Below are positions 11,371 to 20,006 of a stretch of DNA of 64,000 nucleotides, in pieces; position 1 is the first letter of the stretch, and each line of letters opens with the position of its first letter. The notes under the pieces are model-generated. The model was not told where the DNA came from. It was given only the letters and a program-made list of their open reading frames with translations, and searched no databases. The DNA lies in NCBI GenBank assembly GCA_017525245.1, contig JAFXTE010000011.1, positions 124,001 to 188,000 of the forward strand. Reading direction: 5' to 3'. The DNA comes from Bacteroidales bacterium. Lineage in GTDB: Bacteria; Bacteroidota; Bacteroidia; Bacteroidales; WCHB1-69. The position numbers and the translations under genes were made by a program.

Positions 11371-12066
11371 ATGGCACAGAAAAAATTCGCCGTCATAGGC
11401 GCAGGTCAGTTCGGTCAGGCTATCAGCGTTGCCCTTTCTGAAAAGGGTTTCGAAGTGTTAGTCATCGACAAGGACATGAAAAAAGTGCAGAACATCAGCG
11501 ATGATGTGGCGTATGCGGTATGTACCGACGCCACCGACAAACGCGCTTTGCTCAACGAAAACATCAAAGATTTTGATGCCGTGATTGTGGCTATCGGTGA
11601 TGATTTCGTGGAACGGCTGCTCTGTATTTCCAACCTCATTGACTTAGGCATTGAAAAGATATACTGTCGCATCAAAGGCAATCATCAACAGACTATTCTT
11701 GAAAAGATGGGCATCACGGAATTCCTGTCGCCCGAAGAGGAGTTGGCAACCAATTTGGCGGAACGTCTGAGCAACCCTAACATCCTGTCATACTTGCAGA
11801 TGCCTGATGAATACCGCATTGCTTCCATCATTGCCCCCGACCGTCTCGAAGGACTATCCCTCGGCGACATCAACTTCCGCGATAACCACCACCTCAGCTT
11901 AGTGACCATCCGCCGTAATTTCGAAGAAATCGAGAACAAGGAACTCACCACAAAACAACACATTATCGGTGTGCCAGACAACTCCACCGTCATCCGCAAA
12001 GGCGATGTTTTTGTGCTGTTCGGTAAAGACCGCGACATAGACAATTTCATCAAAATCAATCTGTAA
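11371..12066 (+). CDS. TrkA/KtrA-type potassium channel regulatory subunit
   Basis: A 231-residue cytoplasmic RCK protein that gates the membrane subunit encoded next. The N-terminal Rossmann motif is GAGQFGQAIS (residues about 9-18), with an acidic residue after strand 2 (VIDKDMKKV) that selects NAD(H)-type ligands. An RCK_C/TrkA_C domain occupies roughly residues 140-231. Single RCK length fits KtrA more than the double-domain E. coli TrkA. Its stop overlaps the next ATG by one base. Confidence 0.9.
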   Translation: MAQKKFAVIGAGQFGQAISVALSEKGFEVLVIDKDMKKVQNISDDVAYAVCTDATDKRALLNENIKDFDAVIVAIGDDFVERLLCISNLIDLGIEKIYCRIKGNHQQTILEKMGITEFLSPEEELATNLAERLSNPNILSYLQMPDEYRIASIIAPDRLEGLSLGDINFRDNHHLSLVTIRRNFEEIENKELTTKQHIIGVPDNSTVIRKGDVFVLFGKDRDIDNFIKINL

Positions 12067-13868
12067 TGCTCTTTTTCGGAAATCACGACGAGTACAACGG
12101 AAAACTCCGTGTTCACATTGTGAACCACAAAGACCGCGTCCAGCGGATTTTGCGGATTTGCAGTCTGGTGATTTCCATCGTGACCATTGCGTGCATTTTC
12201 TGCTACCACGGCCTTTATATCACCCCGCAGGTTAAAACGCTCATTCGCTGGATAATACACATCAGCCTCTGCTTCTACGTTGCCAAATATTTTGTCCAGC
12301 TTTTCTACTCGTTGCATCGCAAGGAATACCTAAAACAGTCATGGGTAGAATTTCTGATTATCCTTTTGCTAATTCTCCAGTTCATCTCCATAAATGTTTT
12401 CCATATAGACATTGTCAATGCGCATAATTTCGAGAATATCTATCTGATATTCATCCAATTCTATTTTTTGATCATTGTCTTGGTGGAGATGGCGAAGATG
12501 AGCAGCACCTTGGGGAAATACCATCTCAGCCCTCCCATATTGATGGTCGGGTCGTTCCTTTTCCTTATATCCATCGGTACTATTCTGCTGATGATGCCCC
12601 GCATGACCACCAACGGAATCTCCTTTATTGACGCACTTTTCACAGCGACCAGTGCCAGTTGTATCACAGGACTTTCTGTGGTGAGTACTTCGGCATGTTT
12701 CACCTTCAAAGGACAGGTGGTGATTCTGATGTTGATCCAGTTGGGCGGTATGAGCATCCTTTCTTTCGCAACGTTTTTCTCTACGTTCCTGTCGCGCTCT
12801 ATGGTTGGTCTGCGCTACCAGTACATGATTCGCGACATGATGTCCACCGACCGTCTTTCTGATTCCGTGGGGTTGTTGCGCAGTATCGTTCTCACTACTT
12901 TTATCATTGAGGCTGCAGGTGTTGCATTCCTTTTCACCTACTGGAAATCAACCGGCTTCTTCATTTCCGACAAGCAAAACCTTTTCTTCTCCATATTCTA
13001 CACAGTATCAGCATTTAACAACGGTGGTTTCGTGCTCATTGATGACAGTCTGCTGAATCTCGGTTTGCCGGGAAGTTATTTCCCGCAAGTGGTGATTATG
13101 GCGTTAGTGTTCCTTGGCGGTATCGGTTTCCTCACTATCCGCGATTTCTTTAGTTACCGCTACATTCGCGAACGCAACAAATACCATTGGAAGTCGCTGA
13201 TGCCGCAAACCAAAATCGTCCTTTACGTCACCTTTGCCATTCTCATTATTGGCAGCATTCTTTTCTTCCTGCTGGAATACAATAACACGCTGAAAGACAT
13301 TGACGGTTTAGGTAACAAGTTGTTCACAACCGTCTTCCAGGTGGTCACCTGTCGTACTTCTGGTTTCAATGTGCTGGATGTTAATATGATGCATTTGTCA
13401 ACTATCCTCTTGATATTGTTGGCCATTTTTATCGGCGGTTCACCCAGCTCCACCGGCGGAGGAATCAAAACCACCACGTTGTTCATTGTTATCAAATCTG
13501 TAATAGCCACGGTACAAGGTAAGAAAAACATCGAGTTTGACCATAAAGCCATCTCGCCGTCAATGGTGGAAAAAGCAACCACCATCATGATGATGTCGGC
13601 AGCGTTTATGGTTGTTTCCTGCTTTCTGCTTACGGTCGTACAACCGGATGTCCAGCTGCTTCACGCATTGTTTGAATCATTCTCGGCATTCACCACGTGC
13701 GGATTGTCCACCGGCGAATGCGCCAACTGGAACTGGATGGCAAAACTTGTTCTGATTGTCAACATGTATTGCGGTCGTATCGGAACGCTGACGATGGCCT
13801 TCGCGCTCACACGCCACAAGAAAGAATCCCCGCACCAATATCCCGATTTGTATATCATGCTGGGTTAA
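12066..13868 (+). CDS. TrkH/KtrB-type potassium transporter membrane subunit
   Basis: A 600-residue inner-membrane K+ translocator. Its first 170 residues contain several extra hydrophobic segments before the SKT core. The four pore loops with the selectivity-filter glycines are visible: TSASCITGLSVVST, SAFNNGGFVLIDD, TCRTSGFNVLD and SAFTTCGLSTGEC. It is translationally coupled to the RCK subunit upstream. Convergent with the endonuclease gene on the other strand, leaving only 43 bp between the two stops. Confidence 0.92.
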   Translation: MLFFGNHDEYNGKLRVHIVNHKDRVQRILRICSLVISIVTIACIFCYHGLYITPQVKTLIRWIIHISLCFYVAKYFVQLFYSLHRKEYLKQSWVEFLIILLLILQFISINVFHIDIVNAHNFENIYLIFIQFYFLIIVLVEMAKMSSTLGKYHLSPPILMVGSFLFLISIGTILLMMPRMTTNGISFIDALFTATSASCITGLSVVSTSACFTFKGQVVILMLIQLGGMSILSFATFFSTFLSRSMVGLRYQYMIRDMMSTDRLSDSVGLLRSIVLTTFIIEAAGVAFLFTYWKSTGFFISDKQNLFFSIFYTVSAFNNGGFVLIDDSLLNLGLPGSYFPQVVIMALVFLGGIGFLTIRDFFSYRYIRERNKYHWKSLMPQTKIVLYVTFAILIIGSILFFLLEYNNTLKDIDGLGNKLFTTVFQVVTCRTSGFNVLDVNMMHLSTILLILLAIFIGGSPSSTGGGIKTTTLFIVIKSVIATVQGKKNIEFDHKAISPSMVEKATTIMMMSAAFMVVSCFLLTVVQPDVQLLHALFESFSAFTTCGLSTGECANWNWMAKLVLIVNMYCGRIGTLTMAFALTRHKKESPHQYPDLYIMLG

Positions 13869-13911
13869 ACCGGATGTTGGCTTATACACGGGCTACATAT
13901 TATCTTTCCCT

Positions 13912-16900
13912 TCAAGGATTGCTGACGGAATTAGCAGATTCGTTGAGAGAAAATGGCGTTGAATCGCTGCCGAAAATCTTCGCCGCCAATTCAGGATGAT
14001 CTATAAACGGGTTACGATTATGCTGAAGTTCGTATATAGCATTGTTACGGTCTATTTCTTTCCGGCTGACGGGATCCAGAGCAGCCCATTGGAGCAATAG
14101 CTGTTTTGCCCATGGTTTCAGGTCGCCGCCGGAAAAATTGGATTGTGTCTCCACCCCAAGATTCTTGTCCATATAACAAACAGCCATGTAGAAATAAGTA
14201 CGGGCAAAATCACCCTTGAAGCTGTCGATAGGTTCGAATACTTGCCCTGAATAACCCGATATATTGGATGTACCCACTTTGGATCCGTTAGTGCTGGTCC
14301 ACGATGCACTTGTCACTTTACCAAAGGGTAGGTTACTCCGTTTGGAATTGACATATCCGTCTGTGGGATAAAGGTGGAACAGGTCAGTGTACATAGGCGC
14401 AACGCTGCCGCCGAACCAACTGTTGGGTACGGAATGCTCACGATTATAGCAATCGCCTTCATTTGAATAGGAGCCGCATTGGTCGCTACCAAACGTGAAG
14501 TAGTAAGCCGGTGTGTAACCTGGTTTGTCGGAATATATATCCCACACTTTGTTGTTGTCTGGACGCCTATCCGTGGAATAAAAATTCTGCCATAAATCAT
14601 TGTAAGACAATGTGTCGTGTACTTTAATGATATTGTGCAAAGCCTCACGTAACGCATTGCCACTTTTATTCACGGCATTGTCATAGTATCCCTGCGGCAT
14701 CAAAACAATTAGCGAGACATCATCAATATAGTTATAGCTGTAAGCATTGCTGTTGCTGTTAATGTTGTGGAAAGCAATGCGGCGACCAGAACCCGTGTAA
14801 TTGGAAAAGTCACACGTCACGTGTTCCGTGTTTGTGGTGCTGTTGTTGAATGTGGCGATGGGGACGAACGTGCCATTGTCCTCCCAAACGCCCACCTGCA
14901 ATTGGTAAGCTGCGTTTGTTTGGCGAAGATACATTTCTAATTGCACATGTTTCAGCAGTACATTTTCAGAAAGGGCAGGCATAGCATACACTCCGCAATA
15001 ACTCATCCTTAAACTATAACTACCACTGTGGGCATAGCTGCTCTTGTAGTACAGTTGCGGACGAGCTGCATCTGTCATCGTTGCGTCTGCTTGCACCAGA
15101 CGCCAGCAGGTAGGCTCAACGCCAGTGGCAGCAGAGGTGGAGGTAGTGTAGCCATCGAAATTCTCACTGTATGGCAACGAAATGGTAGAGCAAGTGTCCT
15201 GCAATTCTACTGTGGTAAAACTCACCTCCTCGCCATAAGCTGTACCTACGCTGTTGGTAGCATAAGCCCGCATATAGTAAGTAGTGCCGGCGGTGAGACC
15301 TGTGATGTTTACTGAGAACGGTCCTACTGAGGGATTATCTACAGCGGTATGGTTTCCGGCAATGGTTGGATTTGTGTTTACTCCCCAGCAAACACCGCAC
15401 TCAGTCACTGATGCGCCACCGTCTGCCGTGACATTGCCACCGAAAGTGGCTGTTGTTGCCGTAATACTACTCACTGAACCGGAAATGACTGTAGGCAGAG
15501 AGGCAGAGGCATTGCCAATGATGACGATGTCATCAATGTAATTGTTGCTGTATTCTAAAGTAGAGCCTTTGGACAAGGTGTTGCGGAAAGCGATGCGGTG
15601 GCCACTGCCCGTATAGTTTGAGAAATCAACGGTGATTGCCTCAATATCCAAGCTGGCATTGTTAATCGTTTTCACAACCTCGAAGTCGCCGTTCGCATTT
15701 ACCACACCCACTTGCAGGCGGTAAACGGTCTTTGGCTGACGCAGGTTGAACGTCATTGTCAAGTCACTGATAGAGATGTCGTTTTGCAATGCTGGCATTG
15801 CGTAAACGCAGCGGTTCTTCATACGCAAAGAGTAACTGCCACTGGTCGCATACCCGCGATATATTTGTGGCTTTGTGGAAGATGTCAGTGTGGCATCCTC
15901 AGTGATTACCTCCCAACATTCAGGTTGCACACCTGTTTCTGACGTGGTGGAAGTAGTGTAGCTATCGAAGTTTTCAGAATAGGGTAGAATGGTGATTGTG
16001 CAAATGTCCTGTTGGGTCTCACCCGTAGTGAAACTCACAACCTCACCGTAAGCCGTGCCCACGCTGTTGATGGCGTAAGCCCGCACATAATAGGTGGTGT
16101 TCGGAGTCAAGTTTGTAAGCGCGCTTGTAAACGTACCTGTGCCAGTTCCATTGCTTGTATGGTTGTCCTCCACGGTCGGAGTTGGCGAGGTGGCCCAGCA
16201 AACGCCACGGCTAATGACAGCACTATAACCGTTGGCCGAAACCGTGCCGCCACAAGTAGCTGTAGCTTCTGTAACACCGCTCACCGTTCCCGTGGTTACA
16301 GTGGGTAACAAGGCTGCCTCCATCTGTGCCAACCGATACAGTAACTGGCACAGGTCTATTTCACCGCAAGCATCCGTCTGGATGACATCTGTTCCTTTAG
16401 GAGTGTTGCCACCTTTGGGTGATACAGGGAGGTCATTCAAGGTGATGTAACCCGCATCATTCGCCAGCTCGCCGACATTTTGAGGAATCACGGGCTTGTT
16501 TTTCAGGTCGTTGTAGTCTCCACTGAAACCGTTGCCCGCTTCTTTCGCGTAAAGGGCGTATGGCACGCTCAATAGCTGTTGCACACTCGTGATAAAGAAA
16601 TCTTCACCACCATTAGGGTCAGTTTCGGTCTTCAGGAAGAACGGACCTTGCGCCCAATTAATATCTTCAAAAACACCCTGTTCCGCTTTACCGCCGCCAA
16701 CTTCCACGGTCATCAAACCGTTGGCATTGGTAGTCACAAAATGCGTTTCCTCATAGAGTGTTTGACCATCGGTGCTCCCTTGCAGAATGCTTAAACGTAC
16801 ACTCACGGATCCATTGGTAACCACTTGGTGGTTGGCATTACGCACCACTGCTTGATAGCTGAACTTCTCCGGTGCCTGCGCAAAAAGAGTAGCAGCGCAA

Positions 16901-16938
16901 AGAACCAGAAAGGTTATAAGGGTAATTGTCCGTTTCAT
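13912..16938 (-). CDS. Secreted multidomain protein with C-terminal endonuclease I (EndA/NucM family)
   Basis: This 1008-residue exported protein opens with a signal peptide (MKRTITLITFLVLCAATLFAQ). Next is a Bacteroidota domain typical of large secreted proteins (FSYQAVVRNANHQVV, about residues 25-120). Then comes a duplicated pair of fibronectin-III-like and choice-of-anchor-like domains (about 210-475 and 480-740). From about 745 to the end is an endonuclease I domain with the NREHSVPNSWFGG motif and HNRNPFIDHPE. Endonuclease I enzymes cleave DNA non-specifically outside the cytoplasm. The catalytic domain is very similar to that encoded at 34784-35902, but this copy stops right after the nuclease and lacks the T9SS sorting domain of its paralogue. 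The stop is 43 bp from the convergent trkH stop. Confidence 0.88.
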   Translation of the reverse strand: MKRTITLITFLVLCAATLFAQAPEKFSYQAVVRNANHQVVTNGSVSVRLSILQGSTDGQTLYEETHFVTTNANGLMTVEVGGGKAEQGVFEDINWAQGPFFLKTETDPNGGEDFFITSVQQLLSVPYALYAKEAGNGFSGDYNDLKNKPVIPQNVGELANDAGYITLNDLPVSPKGGNTPKGTDVIQTDACGEIDLCQLLYRLAQMEAALLPTVTTGTVSGVTEATATCGGTVSANGYSAVISRGVCWATSPTPTVEDNHTSNGTGTGTFTSALTNLTPNTTYYVRAYAINSVGTAYGEVVSFTTGETQQDICTITILPYSENFDSYTTSTTSETGVQPECWEVITEDATLTSSTKPQIYRGYATSGSYSLRMKNRCVYAMPALQNDISISDLTMTFNLRQPKTVYRLQVGVVNANGDFEVVKTINNASLDIEAITVDFSNYTGSGHRIAFRNTLSKGSTLEYSNNYIDDIVIIGNASASLPTVISGSVSSITATTATFGGNVTADGGASVTECGVCWGVNTNPTIAGNHTAVDNPSVGPFSVNITGLTAGTTYYMRAYATNSVGTAYGEEVSFTTVELQDTCSTISLPYSENFDGYTTSTSAATGVEPTCWRLVQADATMTDAARPQLYYKSSYAHSGSYSLRMSYCGVYAMPALSENVLLKHVQLEMYLRQTNAAYQLQVGVWEDNGTFVPIATFNNSTTNTEHVTCDFSNYTGSGRRIAFHNINSNSNAYSYNYIDDVSLIVLMPQGYYDNAVNKSGNALREALHNIIKVHDTLSYNDLWQNFYSTDRRPDNNKVWDIYSDKPGYTPAYYFTFGSDQCGSYSNEGDCYNREHSVPNSWFGGSVAPMYTDLFHLYPTDGYVNSKRSNLPFGKVTSASWTSTNGSKVGTSNISGYSGQVFEPIDSFKGDFARTYFYMAVCYMDKNLGVETQSNFSGGDLKPWAKQLLLQWAALDPVSRKEIDRNNAIYELQHNRNPFIDHPELAAKIFGSDSTPFSLNESANSVSNP

Positions 16939-17022
16939 AAGCTATATATTTTCATTATAAATTCTCATTAATAACAAAATTGACCACGTCAAACATCAAA
17001 TTTTCTCAAATCTTTGAAAATG

Positions 17023-17030
17023 CAAAAGTA
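17023..17030 (-). promoter_or_regulatory. -7 promoter box of the 1008-residue endonuclease gene
   Basis: TACTTTTG on the minus strand, about 85 nt upstream of the start at 16938. Confidence 0.55.
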
Positions 17031-17103
17031 CAAAAAACACAAATATATACAGAACATCTTTCGTGAACTCAAAATTTTGCATCACCACAATCGTTTTTTT
17101 GTG

Positions 17104-17111
17104 TACCTTTG
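17104..17111 (+). promoter_or_regulatory. -7 promoter box that fixes the PAS gene start
   Basis: TACCTTTG followed by C. It lies inside the longer possible reading frame from 17063, so transcription starting here excludes that upstream ATG and supports the ATG at 17135. Confidence 0.6.
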
Positions 17112-17134
17112 CTGCCGTTTTTAAATTGTTAATT

Positions 17135-17473
17135 ATGCTGGAATATTTTCACAATGTCCCGTTTTCCGTCACGGTTTGCGACAAAGACGGTAAAATTCTG
17201 GAAATGAACGAAACCGCCGAGCGCGTGCTCAGTCACGGCAAGCACATCATCGGGCAGAACCTGCTGGACTGCCATCCAGAACCTGCCCGCACCAAACTGA
17301 TGGAAATGCTGAAAAACCACAACCTCAACGCCTACACCATCGAGAAGAACGGCGTGAAAAAGTTAGTTTACCAGTCCCCGTGGTTCGAGAACGGCGAGTT
17401 CGCAGGATACATCGAACTCTCGATGGAACTGCCTGCGGAGATGCCGCATTTCGTGCGGGTGCCGAAAAGCTAG
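17135..17473 (+). CDS. Small PAS-domain protein
   Basis: A 112-residue protein consisting of little more than one PAS sensor domain: LEYFHNVPFSVTVCDKDGKILEMNETAERVLSH gives the first strands and helix, and GKHIIGQNLLDCHPEPARTKLMEML the next helices. PAS domains bind small ligands, haem or flavin, or mediate dimerisation; no output domain is attached, so it may act in trans or be an enzyme-like single-domain sensor. The ATG at 17135 is preferred over an in-frame ATG at 17063 because a TAnnTTTG promoter lies between them and the extra 24 residues would be a hydrophobic stretch encoded by promoter sequence. A GTAG palindrome follows 22 nt after the stop. Confidence 0.75.
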   Translation: MLEYFHNVPFSVTVCDKDGKILEMNETAERVLSHGKHIIGQNLLDCHPEPARTKLMEMLKNHNLNAYTIEKNGVKKLVYQSPWFENGEFAGYIELSMELPAEMPHFVRVPKS

Positions 17474-17494
17474 ATTACGCAGTTACGATATGGA

Positions 17495-17524
17495 TGTAGA
17501 GACGTTTCATGAAACGTCTCTACA
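17495..17524. repeat. GTAG-headed palindrome (REP-like), copy 1
   Basis: A perfect 30-nt palindrome: outer arms GTAGAGACG and CGTCTCTAC around TTTCATGAAA. It lies between the PAS gene and rlmB. Same family as 43712-43739 and, imperfectly, 34808-34835. Confidence 0.85.
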
Positions 17525-17557
17525 AATATTACCATCTGTTCACAAATCACCAAACAA

Positions 17558-18307
17558 ATGACCAGAGACCAAGAAATCACCTACGGCATGCGTCCCGTGA
17601 TGGAGGCCATCGAGAGCGGCAAAACCATCGACAAAGTCCTGTTTCAGAAGGGCTTGCAGGGTGAACTGTTCAAGCAGCTCTTCTACGAGGTGCGGCAGCG
17701 GAAGATCCCGTTCCAATACGTGCCGCAGGAGAAGCTGAATCGGCTCACACGTCAAAACCATCAAGGCGTGATTGCGTTCCTGTCGGCCATCGAATACTGC
17801 GACATTTACAACATTGTGCCTTCGATTTTCGAGGAGGGCCGCGTACCGTTCCTGCTGCTGCTCGATAAAATCACGGATGTGCGCAACGTGGGTGCTATCG
17901 CCCGCTCGGCCGAGTGCGCGGGCGTGGATGCCATCATCCTGCCGCTCAACGGCGGGGCACAGCTCAACGAGGATGCCGTGAAAAGCTCTGCCGGCGCACT
18001 CCACAAGGTGCCCGTCTGCCGGCATTCCAACCTCGTGGAAGTAATTCAGTACCTGAAAGATAGCGGCATCGAAGTTGTCGGCGTGACCGAGAAGGCCAAC
18101 CATGCGCACTACAACAAGGATTTCACCGGACCCGTCTGCCTCATCATGGGCAACGAGTACGAAGGCATCGCGTGGGACTACCTCAAACATTGCAACGATA
18201 CGGTCACCATCCCAATGGTCGGCACCATCCGTTCGCTCAACGTCTCTGTGGCCACTGGAATCGCCCTGTTCGAAGTTGTCAAACAACGTAATCCTGTGAA
18301 AGAATGA
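17558..18307 (+). CDS. rlmB: SpoU/TrmH family RNA 2'-O-methyltransferase, probably 23S rRNA Gm2251 (RlmB)
   Basis: This 249-residue enzyme transfers a methyl group from SAM to a ribose 2'-OH of RNA; RlmB modifies G2251 in the ribosomal P loop. The N-terminal substrate-binding domain (YGMRPVMEAIESGKTIDKVLFQKG) matches SpoU_sub_bind. The catalytic trefoil-knot motifs are LDKITDVRNVGAIARSAECAG (motif 1, conserved Asn and Arg), CLIMGNEYEGI (motif 2) and IPMVGTIRSLNVSVATGIALFE (motif 3). The family is clear; the RlmB assignment within it is by overall architecture. Its stop overlaps the next gene's start by four bases. Confidence 0.85.
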   Translation: MTRDQEITYGMRPVMEAIESGKTIDKVLFQKGLQGELFKQLFYEVRQRKIPFQYVPQEKLNRLTRQNHQGVIAFLSAIEYCDIYNIVPSIFEEGRVPFLLLLDKITDVRNVGAIARSAECAGVDAIILPLNGGAQLNEDAVKSSAGALHKVPVCRHSNLVEVIQYLKDSGIEVVGVTEKANHAHYNKDFTGPVCLIMGNEYEGIAWDYLKHCNDTVTIPMVGTIRSLNVSVATGIALFEVVKQRNPVKE

Positions 18308-18810
18308 AGATTGGCGTACTTTCCGACACCCACGGCTTCCTGCATCCCGACGCATACTCCTTTTTCAAGGGTTGCGACGAAATCTGGCACGCCGGCGACA
18401 TTATGAACGACAGCATCTTGGACGAGTTGCGCATCATCGCCCCGACAGTGCGGGCGGTCTATGGCAACTGCGATGACTGGGATATTCGCCGCGAAGTGGA
18501 TGAGTATGAGGTTTTTACCTGCGAGAAACACAAGGTTGCGCTGATGCACATTGTGGGTTCGCCCGGACGTTACCAGCCGAAAGCGCTGCAGATCATCCGC
18601 GAGGAAAAACCGACCATTTTCGTGGCGGGTCACTCCCATATCCTGAAAATCATGTACGACAAATACCATAACTTGCTGTTTATCAACCCTGGAGCGGCTG
18701 GACTGTACGGTATTCACACGCGCCTGACAATGCTGCGCTTCGAGATCGAAGGCGAGGAAATCAAAAACATGGACATTTACGACATTCCCAAACAAACGCC
18801 GGTAAAATGA
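18304..18810 (+). CDS. YfcE/MJ0936-type metallophosphoesterase
   Basis: A 168-residue calcineurin-like phosphodiesterase. Dinuclear-metal motifs are in order: DTHG (residues 8-11), GDI (about 36-38), GNCD (about 57-60) and GHSH (about 117-120). Family members hydrolyse phosphodiesters; the natural substrate is unknown. It overlaps rlmB by four bases (ATGA) and miaA by four, so the three genes form one tightly coupled operon, all otherwise linked to RNA metabolism, which hints but does not show an RNA-related role. Confidence 0.87.
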   Translation: MKIGVLSDTHGFLHPDAYSFFKGCDEIWHAGDIMNDSILDELRIIAPTVRAVYGNCDDWDIRREVDEYEVFTCEKHKVALMHIVGSPGRYQPKALQIIREEKPTIFVAGHSHILKIMYDKYHNLLFINPGAAGLYGIHTRLTMLRFEIEGEEIKNMDIYDIPKQTPVK

Positions 18811-19745
18811 TTGCTAAAGAACCGATAATCACCGTATTAGGTCCGACCGCCACGGGCAAGACTGGTGTTGCGGTGCGCATCGCAGCCGAGTTGGGCGGCG
18901 AAATCGTGAGCGCCGACTCCCGCCAGGTGTTCCGCCGTATGGACATCGGTTCCGGAAAGGATTTGTCAGAGTATCAATACAATGGCCATCCCATCCCCTA
19001 TCATCTCATTGACATTGAAGAGCCCGGCGTGGAATACAACGTGTTCCGTTACCAGCAGGCGGCATACGAAGCGATGGAGGGCATCCGCACGCGAGGCCAT
19101 CGCATTGTGCTGTGCGGTGGCAGCGGCATGTACGTGGAGGCCGTGCTGCGCGGTTACCGGCTCTTCCCCGTACCCGAAAACCCCGAATTGCGACAGGAAC
19201 TGGAAACCCATACTGATGAGGAACTTACGGAGATGCTTGCCGCCTACAAATCCCTGCACAATGACACCGACACGTCCGAACGACCACGCCTGATCCGCGC
19301 CATCGAGATTGAGGACTACTACGCCAAGCATCCCGAACTGAGCGAGCGCGTAAAGCCACTGGACTCCGCCATCATCGGAATGTGCGGCGAACGCAACCAC
19401 ATCCGCGAGCGCATCACGCGACGCTTGCAGGCACGTCTGCAGGAAGGTATGGTCGATGAGGTGAAAGCCCTCCTTGACGAAGGCATCCCTGCCGAACGGC
19501 TCATCCGTTACGGATTAGAGTATAAGTTTATCACTCAATATCTTATAGGCGAACTGCATTACGGCGATATGGTCTCGCAACTCAACACCGCCATCCACCA
19601 ATTCTCCAAACGGCAAATGACCTGGTTCCGCCGCATGGAACGCATGGGGTTCAACATCCGCTGGGTGGATGCAGACTTGCCGGAGGAGGAGAAGTTCCGG
19701 CAAATATACGCGTGGTTGCGGGAGGACGGAATTTGTATTCCGTAA
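18807..19745 (+). CDS. miaA: tRNA dimethylallyltransferase
   Basis: MiaA adds a dimethylallyl group to N6 of A37 in tRNAs that read UNN codons. The 312-residue protein has the P-loop GPTATGKTGVAVRIAAELGGEIVSADSRQVFR at the N-terminus with the DSRQ motif, VLCGGSGMYVEAVLRG near residue 100, and RLIRYGLEYKFI near the C-terminal third, all typical. Third gene of the rlmB-phosphoesterase-miaA operon. An array of heptamers and then a rho-independent terminator follow. Confidence 0.95.
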   Translation: MIAKEPIITVLGPTATGKTGVAVRIAAELGGEIVSADSRQVFRRMDIGSGKDLSEYQYNGHPIPYHLIDIEEPGVEYNVFRYQQAAYEAMEGIRTRGHRIVLCGGSGMYVEAVLRGYRLFPVPENPELRQELETHTDEELTEMLAAYKSLHNDTDTSERPRLIRAIEIEDYYAKHPELSERVKPLDSAIIGMCGERNHIRERITRRLQARLQEGMVDEVKALLDEGIPAERLIRYGLEYKFITQYLIGELHYGDMVSQLNTAIHQFSKRQMTWFRRMERMGFNIRWVDADLPEEEKFRQIYAWLREDGICIP

Positions 19746-19761
19746 AGATATAGCGACTATG

Positions 19762-19817
19762 ACTATGGCTATTGGCTGTTGGCCTTTAGCTGTTAGCTTT
19801 TGGCTATTAGCCATTGG
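19762..19817. repeat. Heptanucleotide array, CTATTGG/CTATTAG type, after miaA
   Basis: Eight contiguous 7-nt units (CTATTGG, CTGTTGG, CCTTTAG, CTGTTAG, CTTTTGG, CTATTAG, CCATTGG variants), starting 17 nt after the miaA stop. Longest array of this unit family in the window. Confidence 0.88.
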
Positions 19818-19835
19818 CAACTATCACCCCCAAAC

Positions 19836-19870
19836 GTCTTAGATCTCAAGTCTTAAGTCCTAAGTCTTAA
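19836..19870. repeat. Heptanucleotide array, GTCTTAA type
   Basis: Five contiguous 7-nt units of GTCTTAA, GTCCTAA, GTCTTAG and ATCTCAA type, a second, unrelated array 18 nt beyond the miaA array and directly before the terminator. Confidence 0.85.
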
Positions 19871-19880
19871 CACAAATAAA

Positions 19881-19913
19881 CCGCAGAGAATCAAAAAGCA
19901 TCTCTGCGGTTTT
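19881..19913 (+). terminator. Rho-independent terminator after the miaA operon
   Basis: Stem CCGCAGAGA/TCTCTGCGG of 9 bp with an 11-nt loop, followed by TTTT. It ends the rlmB-miaA operon. Confidence 0.8.
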
Positions 19914-19975
19914 GGTTTCCCGCGCCCCGGGATTAATGGCTATGAGATTGGAACGCGGGACTACATGTGTTTTTC

Positions 19976-20003
19976 GTAGAGACGCAATGCATTGCGTCTC
20001 TAC
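19976..20003. repeat. GTAG-headed palindrome (REP-like), copy 2 with a different core
   Basis: A perfect 28-nt palindrome. The outer arms GTAGAGACG and CGTCTCTAC equal those of copy 1 but the core is CAATGCATTG instead of TTTCATGAAA. It ends four bases before the stop codon of the S8 protease gene. Confidence 0.85.
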
Positions 20004-20006
20004 AGG

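Noticed and set aside
13869-13911. Remnant of a T9SS domain after the large endonuclease
   Set aside because: Only 43 bp before the trkH stop, with in-frame stops at once and no similarity to the paralogue's sorting domain.
17063-17134. N-terminal extension giving the PAS protein a hydrophobic leader
   Set aside because: A TAnnTTTG promoter lies inside it, so the transcript starts later; ATG 17135 begins the PAS fold.
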